Part shown: in pieces, positions 1 through 7,983 of the stretch
How the letters are laid out: each line of letters opens with the position of its first letter
Numbering within the stretch: position 1 is the stretch's first letter
Notes under the pieces: model-generated
What the model was told of the DNA's origin: nothing
Database searches by the model: none
What the model saw: only the letters and a program-made list of their open reading frames with translations
Position numbers and translations under genes: made by a program
Source of the DNA: Clostridiales bacterium
Lineage (GTDB): Bacteria; Bacillota; Clostridia; Oscillospirales; Oscillospiraceae
Direction of reading: 5' to 3'
NCBI GenBank assembly: GCA_019415645.1
Contig: DXYV01000050.1
Location: 1 to 19,086 of the forward strand
DNA: 19,086 bases

Positions 1-230
1 CTGATCCAGACCTTGTCCGTCAGGAACAGCTCTTCCCGGGGGATGCCGCACTGGGTGACCGCCTCGCCTACGCCCTCCTCGTTGAAATAGCCTTGGGCCG
101 TGTCGATGCTCCGGTAGCCAACCGACAGGGCCTCCAGTACGCAGCGTTTTGTGTCCTCCGCCGGGATCTGATAAGTGCCGTACCCCAGCAAGGGAATCTG
201 GACTCCATTGTGCAAAGCTGTATATTCCAT
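1..230 (-). CDS. Aldo/keto reductase, N-terminal part (cut by window edge)
   Basis: NAD(P)H-dependent reductase of aldehydes and ketones, cytoplasmic TIM-barrel fold. Only the first 76 residues are in the window. They begin MEYTALHNGVQIPLLGYGTY and contain IDTAQGY, with the catalytic Asp about residue 43 and Tyr about 48, followed by TDKVW with the catalytic Lys about 73. The catalytic His would lie beyond the edge. The start is supported by AGGAGG at 239-244, 8 nt upstream of the ATG. It is a paralogue of the two complete reductases at 8191-9051 and 9124-9975, and like the second of these it is transcribed away from a LysR gene, which is probably its regulator. Substrate unknown. The family call is secure for the part seen. 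Confidence 0.93.
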   Translation of the reverse strand, partial: MEYTALHNGVQIPLLGYGTYQIPAEDTKRCVLEALSVGYRSIDTAQGYFNEEGVGEAVTQCGIPREELFLTDKVWI

Positions 231-282
231 CGTCGATGCCTCCTGTTCTGGTTTTGTTGGTTCCATTTTAGCGCCCTTTTCC

Positions 283-312
283 TTGACAGGGAATGACCAG
301 AAATGCTACAGT
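283..312 (+). promoter_or_regulatory. Candidate promoter for the LysR gene at 353
   Basis: A perfect -35 TTGACA (283-288) is followed after 18 nt by TACAGT (307-312), which carries an extended -10 TG at 304-305. It sits in the 122-nt divergent gap between the reductase and the LysR gene, where LysR regulators usually bind. On the minus strand only a weaker TAAAAT is visible near 263-268 for the reductase, which would fit activator dependence. Confidence 0.5.
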
Positions 313-352
313 CTATATACTAAAAGTAAACAGACAGAGGGAGGTGCGTCTC

Positions 353-1246
353 ATGCTCAGCCAGCAGCTGCAGGTGTTTTTGCAGGTGGCGGACTGCGGC
401 AGTTTCACCAAAGCCGCCAAGCGGCTCCTGGTCACGCCGGCATCGGTGATGAAGCACATCAACACCCTGGAGAACCGCCTGGGTGTGACGCTGTTCAGAC
501 GGGATAAGAAAGGGGTCGTTCTGACCGCGGCGGGGCGGTCGCTGTACCAGGACGGTAAAAAGATGGCGGCGTTGGCAGATTATGCGGCGGCCAGGGCCAA
601 ACGTGCGGAGCAGGATGAGGGAATCGTCATTCGGGTGGGCTCGTCCCTTCTGAACCCCAGCAAGGTATTGACCGACCTGTGGGCGCCGCTCCGCGCCACC
701 TACCCCCAGTACAAGTTCCATATCGTGCCCTATACCGATACCAAAGAGGAGCGGTTTGCCGTCATTGCGGCGCTGGGGGAAACCTTTGACCTGCTGGTGG
801 GCACCTTTGACTCCAAGACCATCCGCTCCCGGGCCAACTATCTGATCCTGGGGGACTATCAGCTCTGCGTGGCTGTGCCCGAGGGCCACCCCCTTGCGGC
901 AAAGAAGACACTCTCCATCCAGGATCTCCACGGGGAGCGTCTGGTCAAGGTCAAACGCGGGGAGACGGAGCGTTTAGACCACTTTCAGGATGTCCTTCAG
1001 CTGACCCATCCCCAAATCATGGTGGAGGAGGCTGATTACTACTACGACCTGGACACCTTCAACGCCTGCGAGCAGAACGGCACCCTGCTGCTGACCCTGG
1101 ACGCCTGGGCGGAGATTCATCCCTCCCTGATCACGCTGCCGGTGGAGTGGAACTACACGGTTCCCTATGGCATTTTGTACGCAAAGGAGCCCTCCTCGGA
1201 GGTATCCCGGTTTCTTCAGATTCTGAAGGATTCTCTGCCGGGATAG
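353..1246 (+). CDS. LysR-family transcriptional regulator
   Basis: Predicted 297-aa LysR-type regulator. A winged helix-turn-helix lies at about residues 3-60 (LQVFLQVADCGSFTKAAKRL, then the recognition-helix region ending LENRLGVTLFRR). A periplasmic-binding-protein-like effector domain follows from about residue 90 (IVIRVGSSLLNPSKVLTDLW) to the end. I chose the ATG at 353 because GGAGG at 340-344 is 8 nt upstream; an in-frame start at 293 has no ribosome site and adds 20 residues foreign to the family. It is divergent from the partial aldo/keto reductase, the classic layout for a LysR gene and its target. Effector unknown. It is clearly more distant from the LysR at 10138 than that one is from the truncated copy at 11696. 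Confidence 0.95.
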   Translation: MLSQQLQVFLQVADCGSFTKAAKRLLVTPASVMKHINTLENRLGVTLFRRDKKGVVLTAAGRSLYQDGKKMAALADYAAARAKRAEQDEGIVIRVGSSLLNPSKVLTDLWAPLRATYPQYKFHIVPYTDTKEERFAVIAALGETFDLLVGTFDSKTIRSRANYLILGDYQLCVAVPEGHPLAAKKTLSIQDLHGERLVKVKRGETERLDHFQDVLQLTHPQIMVEEADYYYDLDTFNACEQNGTLLLTLDAWAEIHPSLITLPVEWNYTVPYGILYAKEPSSEVSRFLQILKDSLPG

Positions 1247-1279
1247 GGGTTGGAAGCACAGCAGGCTGCAAACAAAGGC

Positions 1280-1307
1280 GGGCAGGAAGCCCTTCGGCTT
1301 CCTGCCC
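1280..1307. terminator. Hairpin terminator between convergent LysR and permease genes
   Basis: A perfect 12-bp stem (1280-1291 with 1296-1307) has a CTTC loop. On the plus strand it is followed by a weak T-rich stretch (CATTTTATG), on the minus strand by CCTTTGTTTG. It lies in the 127-nt gap between the convergent LysR gene and permease gene and probably terminates both. Confidence 0.7.
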
Positions 1308-1373
1308 GTACATTTTATGCTGTATGGATCGGCAGTGCGATATTTTTCTGCCTTCGTGTGATCCAAAAATTTT

Positions 1374-2285
1374 TTAGATCATCCAGTTGACAACAATTCC
1401 AGTCGCGAAAGAGAAGGCAATAACAAATGCCAGATAAAGCCCAAAGTGCTTCAGACCCAGCACGATCTTCAGCGCCCCCAGATTGGTGATCTTGGTGGAC
1501 GGACCGGTGATCATAAAGGCCGCGGCGCTGCCCATGCTCATGCCATCCATGAGCCAGGCCTGGAGCAGCGGGATGGTCCCGCCGCCGCAGGCATAGAGGG
1601 GCACGCCGATGGTGGCCGCCATCAGCACGCCGAAGGCCTCGTTGCCTCCGAAGGCCGCCGTCATCAGGTCCTCCGGCACATACCGCTGGAACAGGGCGGA
1701 CAGCGCCACGCCCAGCAGGAAATAGGGACCTGTGGCTTTGATGTTTCGTCCGATGTTTTTGAGCAGGCGGAGCGCTGGATTGGGGTCGGTGTCGCGGCTC
1801 ACAGGCTCTTCAAAGCCGTCAAAGCGGAAGAAGGGTTTTCCTCTCTGGAACGCCCAGATCAGCAGCCCGGCGGCGATCCCGCACAAAAAGCAGGAAACGA
1901 TCCGGACCACCAGCGCCGTCGTTCCCAGGGCAGTGCTGTAAAGGATCAGCTGGGGGTTGAGCAGGATGGAGCACATCACGAAAGAGGCCAGCCACTCGTC
2001 CCGCATCCCGCTCCGGGAGAAGGATGCCGCCAGAGGGATGGTCCCGTACATACAAAAGGGGGAAGCGATTCCCAGCAGGCTGGCTGGGACGATGCCCCAC
2101 AACCCCATCCGGCTCTGGCTCATGGAGCGGAGCACCCCGTGGATCCTGTCCTTCAGAAAAACCGACACGCAGGAGCCCAGCAGGATGCCCAGCACCCAGT
2201 AGCCGAAGATCTGGCGCAGCTGCACATCGAAGTAGTACCAGAGGTAGACGAACTCCCGGTGCAGGACATCCAGCAGCTCATTCAT
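1374..2285 (-). CDS. Permease of the ArsP/YraQ (DUF318) type
   Basis: Integral membrane protein of 303 aa with about eight hydrophobic segments. It has the family's two-fold repeat, each half with a Pro/Cys/Gly hairpin motif: PFCMYGTIPL at about residues 76-85 and VPLYACGGGTIPL at about 228-240. Members export trivalent organoarsenicals or are associated with metals; the substrate here cannot be read from sequence. Where ArsP-like proteins often have a Cys-Ser-Cys-Gly type motif, the first repeat has Cys-Met-Tyr-Gly. A loop of about 25 polar residues (near 150-175) separates the halves. The ATG overlaps the end of the DUF362 gene by 8 nt, so translation is probably coupled. Last gene of the minus-strand operon. 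Family is fairly sure, substrate is not. Confidence 0.85.
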   Translation of the reverse strand: MNELLDVLHREFVYLWYYFDVQLRQIFGYWVLGILLGSCVSVFLKDRIHGVLRSMSQSRMGLWGIVPASLLGIASPFCMYGTIPLAASFSRSGMRDEWLASFVMCSILLNPQLILYSTALGTTALVVRIVSCFLCGIAAGLLIWAFQRGKPFFRFDGFEEPVSRDTDPNPALRLLKNIGRNIKATGPYFLLGVALSALFQRYVPEDLMTAAFGGNEAFGVLMAATIGVPLYACGGGTIPLLQAWLMDGMSMGSAAAFMITGPSTKITNLGALKIVLGLKHFGLYLAFVIAFSFATGIVVNWMI

Positions 2286-3402
2286 CGATGTTTACCAGCT
2301 GATAGGTGCGGTTGCCCAGGCCGATATCCTCGCCATGCTCCAGAACATGAATGGCGTTGCGGGACTCCATCCGGTTGATCAGGGACTCCGTATCGTCCTG
2401 GGAGGCATACACCAGGTCCACACAGGCCTGATCCAGCGCCACAGGGTCCGTAGAGGCCAGGATGCCCATGTCGTGCATGTCCGGCTCCGCCGGGTTCCCG
2501 TCGCAGTCGCAGTCGATGGACAGATGGTTCATCACGCTGACATACAGAATATTCCCATCCAACGCATCCACCACCGACTTGCCCGCCTCGGCCATGGATT
2601 CCAGGAAGGGGTCCTGCTCGCCGCCCCAGGGACTGGTGTGGCTCTCGCCGGCCGTGTGGATCAGGCATTTGCCCTCCTGGGAGGCCATACCGATGGAGAT
2701 GTTCTTGATGGCGCCGCCGAAGCCAGCCATGGTGTGGCCCTTGAAGTGGGAGAGGACCAGATAGCCGTCATACTCCGGGAAGTGGGCGCCCACCAGATTT
2801 TCCGTCAGCTGGGCGCCGCCCTCCACGGGCAGGGAGACGGAGCCGTCCTCGTCCACCACCACGAAGTTTGCAATGTCGGTAAAGCCATGGTCCTCCGCCA
2901 CCTGATAGTGCATGGCGGTGCTGGCGCGCTGGCCGCCGTAGGCGGTGTTGTTCTCCACGATAGTTCCATTGACTTGATGGACCAGATCCGCAATCAGGGC
3001 TGGGTCCAGATAGTTGCTGGCGGGCGGTTCCCCGGTGGAAAGCTTCACGGCAATGTTGTCGCCGGTCAGCTCCACCCCCAGGGCGTCATCGATGGCAACC
3101 ATCGCCTCCGGACTGATGTCGGAAGTGTAATAGACCGCCGTATCCGAGGCCGCATTCTGATGCTCCAGTGCGGACAGGGGGATGACCTCGCCGCCGTTGG
3201 TCTGAATACTCTCGCCGGGGACGGCCTGTGTGTTTTCCGCAGGATGTGCTCCGGTCGTTTCATTGCTTTGCGGTCCCTGAGTGGGCAAGGATGGCGTTGA
3301 CGGCACGTTTCCGCCGGAGGCTGTATTGCTCCCGCACCCGGAGAGAAGCATCGCCATCAGAGCGAATCCAGTCAACAGGGCCAAACGTTGGTTTGTTCGC
3401 AT
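2278..3402 (-). CDS. DUF362-family lipoprotein
   Basis: Predicted 374-aa exported lipoprotein. The N-terminus MRTNQRLALLTGFALMAMLL is followed by lipobox LSGC with the lipidated Cys at about residue 23, then a low-complexity Ser/Thr/Gly linker to about residue 75. The DUF362 domain fills the rest: GQRASTAMHY, LVLSHFKGHTMAGFGGAIKN, the CDCDG region and GILASTDPVALDQA are family hallmarks. DUF362 proteins are often called Fe-S centre proteins and many carry a C-terminal ferredoxin domain. This one has none and ends just after DIGLGNRTYQL. ATG at 3402 chosen because TGGAGGGA (3408-3415) precedes it; an open frame extending upstream to 3642 lies inside the hydrolase gene and is spurious. It sits 43 nt after the hydrolase lipoprotein and overlaps the permease, suggesting one extracytoplasmic unit. 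Activity unknown. Confidence 0.88.
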   Translation of the reverse strand: MRTNQRLALLTGFALMAMLLSGCGSNTASGGNVPSTPSLPTQGPQSNETTGAHPAENTQAVPGESIQTNGGEVIPLSALEHQNAASDTAVYYTSDISPEAMVAIDDALGVELTGDNIAVKLSTGEPPASNYLDPALIADLVHQVNGTIVENNTAYGGQRASTAMHYQVAEDHGFTDIANFVVVDEDGSVSLPVEGGAQLTENLVGAHFPEYDGYLVLSHFKGHTMAGFGGAIKNISIGMASQEGKCLIHTAGESHTSPWGGEQDPFLESMAEAGKSVVDALDGNILYVSVMNHLSIDCDCDGNPAEPDMHDMGILASTDPVALDQACVDLVYASQDDTESLINRMESRNAIHVLEHGEDIGLGNRTYQLVNIDE

Positions 3403-3445
3403 GGGGGTCCCTCCAATCAAACCGTGATAGGAAACCGCAGACAGC

Positions 3446-4513
3446 TCACTGATCCATCTGCCGCTCCCAGAAGGCGACGGCATGGTCGATCCAGCCCTCG
3501 GCCACGGTCCCCTCCCCCAGGCCGAAGCCATGGGACAGGCCCTGAAATACCTCGATTTCGGCGTCCGTGCCGTTGGCTTGGATACGCCGCACCCGCTCCT
3601 CCATGGTGCGGTAGGAGGCAATACCGTCGCTGGTGCCCACACAGCAGTAGGTGGGCGGCTCGTCCCCGGTCACCTCGGACAGCCCGGTGTACTGCATGAT
3701 CACCGCCGCCGGGCGGGGATAGGCACGCTCCCCAAATTCTTCCGTGCCGTAGGTGCCCAGCCAGGCCGCCATCCGGGCCCCGGCAGAGCCGCCCCACAGG
3801 GAGTAGTCCGTCATGTCGATATTCAGCTCCTCCGCATTCTCGTGGAGGAAGGCGATGGCCCGGGCCAGGTCCTCACAGGCGGTCTGGGCGCCGGGGCGGT
3901 AGATCAGGGCGAAGGCGTTATAACCGTTCTTGGACAGCTCCAGGGCGTGGGGGAAGCTGTCCTGCATGGCCCCTACGTAGACGAAGCCGCCCCCGGCGTT
4001 GCAGATGGCGGTTCTGCCGCCGGGCTCCCCCGGGAAGAAGAACAGACCAGTGTCCGCCTTGTCCGGGTCCGCCGCCTTCTCCTCGTCGGTGTAGATGTCG
4101 TAAAAGACCGTATCGCCGGAGGCGGCCCGCTCTCCCAGGGAGTTGACGATCTCCACCGTCTTGTCCGGGTTGATGTCGTGGTACCAGACCAGGATCTCCC
4201 CCACATCCTCCAGCGTCATGTTGTCTGGAATGGTCCGGTCCACCGGGAAGAGCAGATGCCCATAAGCTCCAAAGACAGGATCATTCATCACATCTCGTGC
4301 CAGGGTATCGCGGGTCACAGGGTCAAACCGCAGACGGTCCGTATCTTCCGGCGTTTCCTCTGTTTCCGGGACAGGCGAAGCCGACAGGAGCGATTGACCG
4401 CTTTCCGGCCCAGGCTGGCTGCTGCCTGTCGTTTCAAAACGGCAGGCACTCAGAAAGGGCCCAAGCGACGTACAGACCAGGATCAGAACAAATACCCTGC
4501 TCATTTTCACCAT
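3446..4513 (-). CDS. Alpha/beta hydrolase (esterase-like) lipoprotein
   Basis: Predicted 355-aa exported lipoprotein of the alpha/beta hydrolase (acetyl-esterase/BD-FAE-like) superfamily. Signal peptide MVKMSRVFVLILVCTSLGPF ends in lipobox LSAC with Cys at about residue 24. An acidic Ser/Pro/Glu linker follows, then the catalytic domain: oxyanion-hole motif NAGGGF (172-177), nucleophile elbow GGSAG with Ser about 243, probable acid Asp about 296 in VGTSDG, and catalytic His about 328 in SHGFG. ATG at 4513 is 9 nt from AGGAGG at 4523-4528. The frame stays open upstream into the dehydrogenase gene but without a ribosome site. Between the alcohol dehydrogenase and the DUF362 lipoprotein, same strand. 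Ester substrate unknown. Confidence 0.9.
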   Translation of the reverse strand: MVKMSRVFVLILVCTSLGPFLSACRFETTGSSQPGPESGQSLLSASPVPETEETPEDTDRLRFDPVTRDTLARDVMNDPVFGAYGHLLFPVDRTIPDNMTLEDVGEILVWYHDINPDKTVEIVNSLGERAASGDTVFYDIYTDEEKAADPDKADTGLFFFPGEPGGRTAICNAGGGFVYVGAMQDSFPHALELSKNGYNAFALIYRPGAQTACEDLARAIAFLHENAEELNIDMTDYSLWGGSAGARMAAWLGTYGTEEFGERAYPRPAAVIMQYTGLSEVTGDEPPTYCCVGTSDGIASYRTMEERVRRIQANGTDAEIEVFQGLSHGFGLGEGTVAEGWIDHAVAFWERQMDQ

Positions 4514-4590
4514 GCGGGTAAGCCTCCTCTCTCCAAAAATTTTCGTAAAACGCGCCCCGCTGAAGTCCCCGGCAGGATCGCGTCTCTCCG

Positions 4591-5739
4591 TTACAGACAC
4601 TCCATGAGAATTTCATAGATCTCGTCATGGGTGAGCTGCCGGGGTCCGTTAGGCAGCAGGTTGGTGCTGTCCGCCACCTGACACAGCAACTCCGGTGTGA
4701 TCTCCGCCTTGGAACGAAGTTCGGTCAGTTTGGTTGGCAGACCGCATGCCTTGATAAAGGCGGCCAAAGCGTCCACCGCGGCCTCGGCGCCCTCTGTGTT
4801 GAACACCACCCGGCCCAGCCGATCAAACTTCTCCGGGGCATCCTTCACAATGTGCCGGTAGTAGGCGGGGTGGAGTACCGCAAGTCCCTGGCCATGGTTG
4901 CAGTCGGTATAGGCACCCAGCTGGTGTTCCATTTGGTGGCACTCGAAGTCGGTGACGCGCCCTACCTTCAGAATGCCGTTTTCCGCCATAGCAGAGGTCC
5001 ACATCAGATTGCTCCGAGCGGTGTAGTCGTCGATATCCTGGAGCAATGTACGCATATTGACTACCGTACTGTGCATGATGGCCAGGGCAACCTCGTCAGA
5101 TACATTGTCCCGGTCGGAACGGCCGAAGTAGGTCTCCATAGCGTGGCTCAGGGTATCAAAGGCACCGGAGAGCACCTGCATCCGGGGCAGGGTCATGGTG
5201 TATTCCGGGTCGAGAATGGCAAACCGGGGCGCGGCGGCAAACATGCCGCCCTTGATCTTGGCATCCTCATTGGTGATGACGGCGCCGCCGTTCATCTCCG
5301 CGCCGGTACCGGAGGCGGTAACTACCGCCCCCAGAGGAATGGGGGGGCTGGAGGGCGCTTGGTGCCGGACCATCTCCAAATCCCACAGGTCCTCGTCGGC
5401 AACCGCCTGGGCACAGACGATCTTACAGCAGTCCACCACACTGCCGCCGCCTACTGCCAGCACCAGGTCGATCCTCTTCTCCCGAGCCAGCTTGGCTCCT
5501 TCCTGCACCTTGGCCCAGGTGGGGTTGGACATGATCCCGGTAAACTCCGTGATATGCTTGCCTGCTTTTTTCAGGATTCCAGTCATCTTCTCATAGACGC
5601 CGTTTTTCTTGATGGAGCCGCCGCCATAAGCCAGGAGAACATTTGGGCCATAGTCCGTCAGAATACCGGGCAGATGCGCGTCGGCAGCACCTTTGCCAAA
5701 GCAGACCTTTGTAGGATACTCATAAACAAAATTTTCCAT
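4591..5739 (-). CDS. Iron-containing alcohol dehydrogenase (butanol-dehydrogenase-like)
   Basis: Cytoplasmic 382-aa enzyme of the Fe-ADH family (FucO/YqhD/BdhA type) that interconverts alcohols and aldehydes or ketones with NAD(P)(H). Nucleotide-binding motif GGGSVVD at about 97-103. The metal ligands align as Asp195 and His199 in GAFDTLSHA, His268 in DFECHQMEH, and His282 in CNHGQGLA; the spacing His268-His282 is the family's usual 14. Full family length. The start has AAGGAG-like sequence (GAGAAGGAGT, 5747-5756) upstream. Gaps are 49 nt from the MATE gene and 77 nt to the hydrolase gene, so it is probably co-transcribed. Likely reduces a specific aldehyde, but the substrate cannot be told. 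Confidence 0.95.
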   Translation of the reverse strand: MENFVYEYPTKVCFGKGAADAHLPGILTDYGPNVLLAYGGGSIKKNGVYEKMTGILKKAGKHITEFTGIMSNPTWAKVQEGAKLAREKRIDLVLAVGGGSVVDCCKIVCAQAVADEDLWDLEMVRHQAPSSPPIPLGAVVTASGTGAEMNGGAVITNEDAKIKGGMFAAAPRFAILDPEYTMTLPRMQVLSGAFDTLSHAMETYFGRSDRDNVSDEVALAIMHSTVVNMRTLLQDIDDYTARSNLMWTSAMAENGILKVGRVTDFECHQMEHQLGAYTDCNHGQGLAVLHPAYYRHIVKDAPEKFDRLGRVVFNTEGAEAAVDALAAFIKACGLPTKLTELRSKAEITPELLCQVADSTNLLPNGPRQLTHDEIYEILMECL

Positions 5740-5788
5740 ATCTTTTACTCCTTCTCATCGTTTCGTTATGGATAAAATTCGTGTTGCC

Positions 5789-7147
5789 TCACGGCTCCTG
5801 TTCCGGGCGGCCCAGACGGCGGAAGGTGGAGCGGTACATCCCCAGGGAGACCGGGAGCATAATGACTTCCACCACCAGCTGGGTCCAGATCATACCGTAC
5901 AGACCTACGGTAAGGTCCATGATAATCAGCAGAGGAATGTTCAAAAGCCCCTGCCGGCAGGAGGTAAGGACCGCGGACTGCACTCCCTTGCCCATGGCCT
6001 GTAACGCATAACTGATAAGAAAATTCACTGCCGTCAGCGGCACCGCCAGACAGGCGATGCGCAGGAAAGAGGCACCCAGAGCGCTGGTCTCCGCCTCTGG
6101 GATGAACAGGTGCAGGATCTGTGGCGCAAATACCGCAAAACACGCTACACAGCAGGCAGAGAAAAGGAGGGCCACTTTCCAGGAAAAGTAGGACACGGAA
6201 CGCATCCGTTGATAGTTCCGGGCTGCGTAGTTATAGCCCACCAGGGGCATGAACCCCTGGCACAGCCCCATAGACACATTCAGGGGGAACTGGTCGATTC
6301 GTTTGACAATGCCGTAAGCGGCCACCGGGATATCCCCATAGCCGGAAGCCAGATGCACCATTACCATATTGGAGGCATTGCCCAGGGCGGTGGCCAGAGC
6401 GGAGGCAAGTCCCACGGAAAAGATGGGGCCCACATAGCGGAAGGTAAAATAGCGGGGCTGGAAGGACACTTCCGTACGCCCCTTCAGGTGTAAATACTGC
6501 ACGGCAAAAAACACCACCGATGCCGTGTTGGAAAAGGCGGTCGCGATAGCCGCCCCGGCTACATCCAGATGGAAGCCAAAGATCAGAACCGGGTCCAGAA
6601 TCACATTCAGGATACCGCCGAACATCATGCCGGCGCTGGCCTGCTTGGCGTGGCCTTCGCTGCGCAGAAGGTGTCCCATGGCCAGGCTCACCATGGTGGG
6701 CACGCCGCCCACGACCACTACCCAGAACAGGTAGTCCTCCGCATAGCGGTAGTTGTCCGGGCTGGCCCCCAGAAAGGTCAGCAGAGGCTCCCGCGCCAGA
6801 AAGCTGGCTGCAGAAAAACAGGCGGTGACAACCGCTCCCGCCCAGATGCTGAAGGAGGACACGTAGCGAATCTCATTCTCCCGCTTCACCCCCAGCATCC
6901 GAGAGATCAGGCTGCTCCCGCCCAGGCCGAACAGGTTCCCCAGGGCGGTAAGCAGATTGAACCAGGGCGACACCAGAGAGACCGCAGCCACCATGTAGGG
7001 ATTCCCAGTCTGGCCGATGAAAAAGGTATCCGCCAGATTGTAAATCATGGTTACCACCTGGCTGATGACAGTGGGGATGGCCAGAGCGGCCACCGCCCGG
7101 GGGACCGGGACGGTTTCAAATAATTCTTTCTCGCTGAATTCCGCCAT
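5789..7147 (-). CDS. MATE-family multidrug/metabolite efflux transporter
   Basis: Membrane antiporter of 452 aa with the two-lobed MATE architecture (about twelve hydrophobic helices, two MatE repeats near residues 20-180 and 240-410). Typical N-terminal family sequence is present: IPTVISQVVTMIYNLADTFF, then a GLGGSSLISRMLG segment. Exports cationic or amphipathic compounds in exchange for Na+ or H+. The ATG at 7147 has AGAAGG about 12 nt upstream, slightly long spacing. Second gene of the operon, 36 nt after the FMN reductase and 49 nt before the alcohol dehydrogenase; this places an exporter among redox enzymes, as in detoxification clusters. Substrate unknown. Confidence 0.94.
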   Translation of the reverse strand: MAEFSEKELFETVPVPRAVAALAIPTVISQVVTMIYNLADTFFIGQTGNPYMVAAVSLVSPWFNLLTALGNLFGLGGSSLISRMLGVKRENEIRYVSSFSIWAGAVVTACFSAASFLAREPLLTFLGASPDNYRYAEDYLFWVVVVGGVPTMVSLAMGHLLRSEGHAKQASAGMMFGGILNVILDPVLIFGFHLDVAGAAIATAFSNTASVVFFAVQYLHLKGRTEVSFQPRYFTFRYVGPIFSVGLASALATALGNASNMVMVHLASGYGDIPVAAYGIVKRIDQFPLNVSMGLCQGFMPLVGYNYAARNYQRMRSVSYFSWKVALLFSACCVACFAVFAPQILHLFIPEAETSALGASFLRIACLAVPLTAVNFLISYALQAMGKGVQSAVLTSCRQGLLNIPLLIIMDLTVGLYGMIWTQLVVEVIMLPVSLGMYRSTFRRLGRPEQEP

Positions 7148-7183
7148 TGGGCAGGTCAGCCTTCTTTCCTCTGGAGTTCAGGT

Positions 7184-7717
7184 TTAAGCCCGCTTACCCG
7201 CCTGGTAAGCCTCCTCCGAGGCCCGGGTCTCCAGAACCTCGCCCTTCTGATATACCCCGGAACCGTAGATGACGCCTTTCACTTGGGCACCAGGCAGACA
7301 ATCGGTAAAGCCGCGCATCGAGTCTATCGTGCGCTCCATGGCGCCCTTGCCCGCAGCGGCGGTGGCAATGAGATAGATCTCTTTGTCCCGAATCTCGGTA
7401 TACCGGGGCAGGGTTCGGTCGATGAGGGTTTTCAGCTGGCCGTCCATAGAGTAGAAATACACCGGCGTGGCCAGTACAAGCGTATCGGCCTCCACCATTT
7501 TCTCCAGAATAGCGGCCATGCCGTCCTTCTGGACGCAGCTTCCTGTCCCCCGGCAGCCATAGCAGGCCAGGCAGGGATTGATTTTTTGCTCCTGCACCCG
7601 GATCTTCTCCACTGAATGCCCGGCTTCCTCCGCACCCTTCGCAAACTGATCACACAGCAGGTCGGAATTTCCGCCCTTTCGGGGGCTGGCAGATAAAATC
7701 AAAACTTTTTTCGACAT
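7184..7717 (-). CDS. Flavodoxin-fold NAD(P)H-dependent FMN reductase
   Basis: Predicted 177-aa flavoprotein of the NADPH-dependent FMN reductase/iron-sulfur-flavoprotein superfamily. The FMN phosphate loop is SASPRKGGNSDL (about 9-20). A four-cysteine run follows, Cys49-x2-Cys52-x2-Cys55-x5-Cys61 (NPCLACYGCRGTGSC). The spacing matches the compact 4Fe-4S motif of Isf-type proteins, but plain reductases often keep similar cysteines, so a cluster is only possible. TPVYFYSMDGQLKTLIDR is the conserved flavin-binding strand/helix. First gene of the six-gene minus operon, preceded by GAAAGGAAGG. Could supply reduced flavin or electrons to a partner, or reduce quinones or nitro compounds. Confidence 0.92.
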   Translation of the reverse strand: MSKKVLILSASPRKGGNSDLLCDQFAKGAEEAGHSVEKIRVQEQKINPCLACYGCRGTGSCVQKDGMAAILEKMVEADTLVLATPVYFYSMDGQLKTLIDRTLPRYTEIRDKEIYLIATAAAGKGAMERTIDSMRGFTDCLPGAQVKGVIYGSGVYQKGEVLETRASEEAYQAGKRA

Positions 7718-7851
7718 TTCTCTCGCCTTCCTTTCTGGTCATAACCGGACAAGCCGTATGGGGGCAGCACCAACCATTTGCGTTTTTGAAGCATTGCGCA
7801 TCCTGCTTTCCGGTTTGGAACTGAGTCTGTTCTTATTGCTTTGCCATCTGT

Positions 7852-7857
7852 ATTATA
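7852..7857 (-). promoter_or_regulatory. Consensus -10 box upstream of the six-gene operon
   Basis: A perfect TATAAT on the minus strand lies about 135 nt upstream of the FMN reductase start. The -35 at 17-nt spacing is poor (TTCCGC, 7875-7880), which would suit an activator-dependent promoter. The palindrome at 7895-7910 lies just upstream. Confidence 0.45.
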
Positions 7858-7894
7858 GTGCTGCCATTTCAGCCGCGGAAGTTCCGATTCGTTC

Positions 7895-7910
7895 TTTGGT
7901 ATATACCAAA
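7895..7910. promoter_or_regulatory. 16-bp perfect palindrome, candidate operator
   Basis: TTTGGTATATACCAAA is perfectly self-complementary. It lies about 180 nt upstream of the FMN reductase gene and about 40 bp upstream of the TATAAT at 7852-7857. It also contains an extended -10-like TGGTATATA on the minus strand, so a regulator bound here could activate the downstream promoter or block one overlapping it. No regulator gene is adjacent. Confidence 0.45.
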
Positions 7911-7983
7911 TGGTTTTGACTGAATCGGCCGCAGTCAGCGCGTCCTTTTCGGCATTGTGGATCGCTGCTTTTGCCTCTGTTAT

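Noticed and set aside
1446..2378. 310-codon plus-strand frame opposite the permease
   Set aside because: His/Gly/Gln-rich antisense translation of a membrane protein gene; no start signal.
3446..3642. N-terminal extension of the DUF362 protein upstream of 3402
   Set aside because: It lies inside the hydrolase gene, has Pro/Arg-rich antiframe composition, and would bury the lipoprotein signal peptide that begins at 3402.
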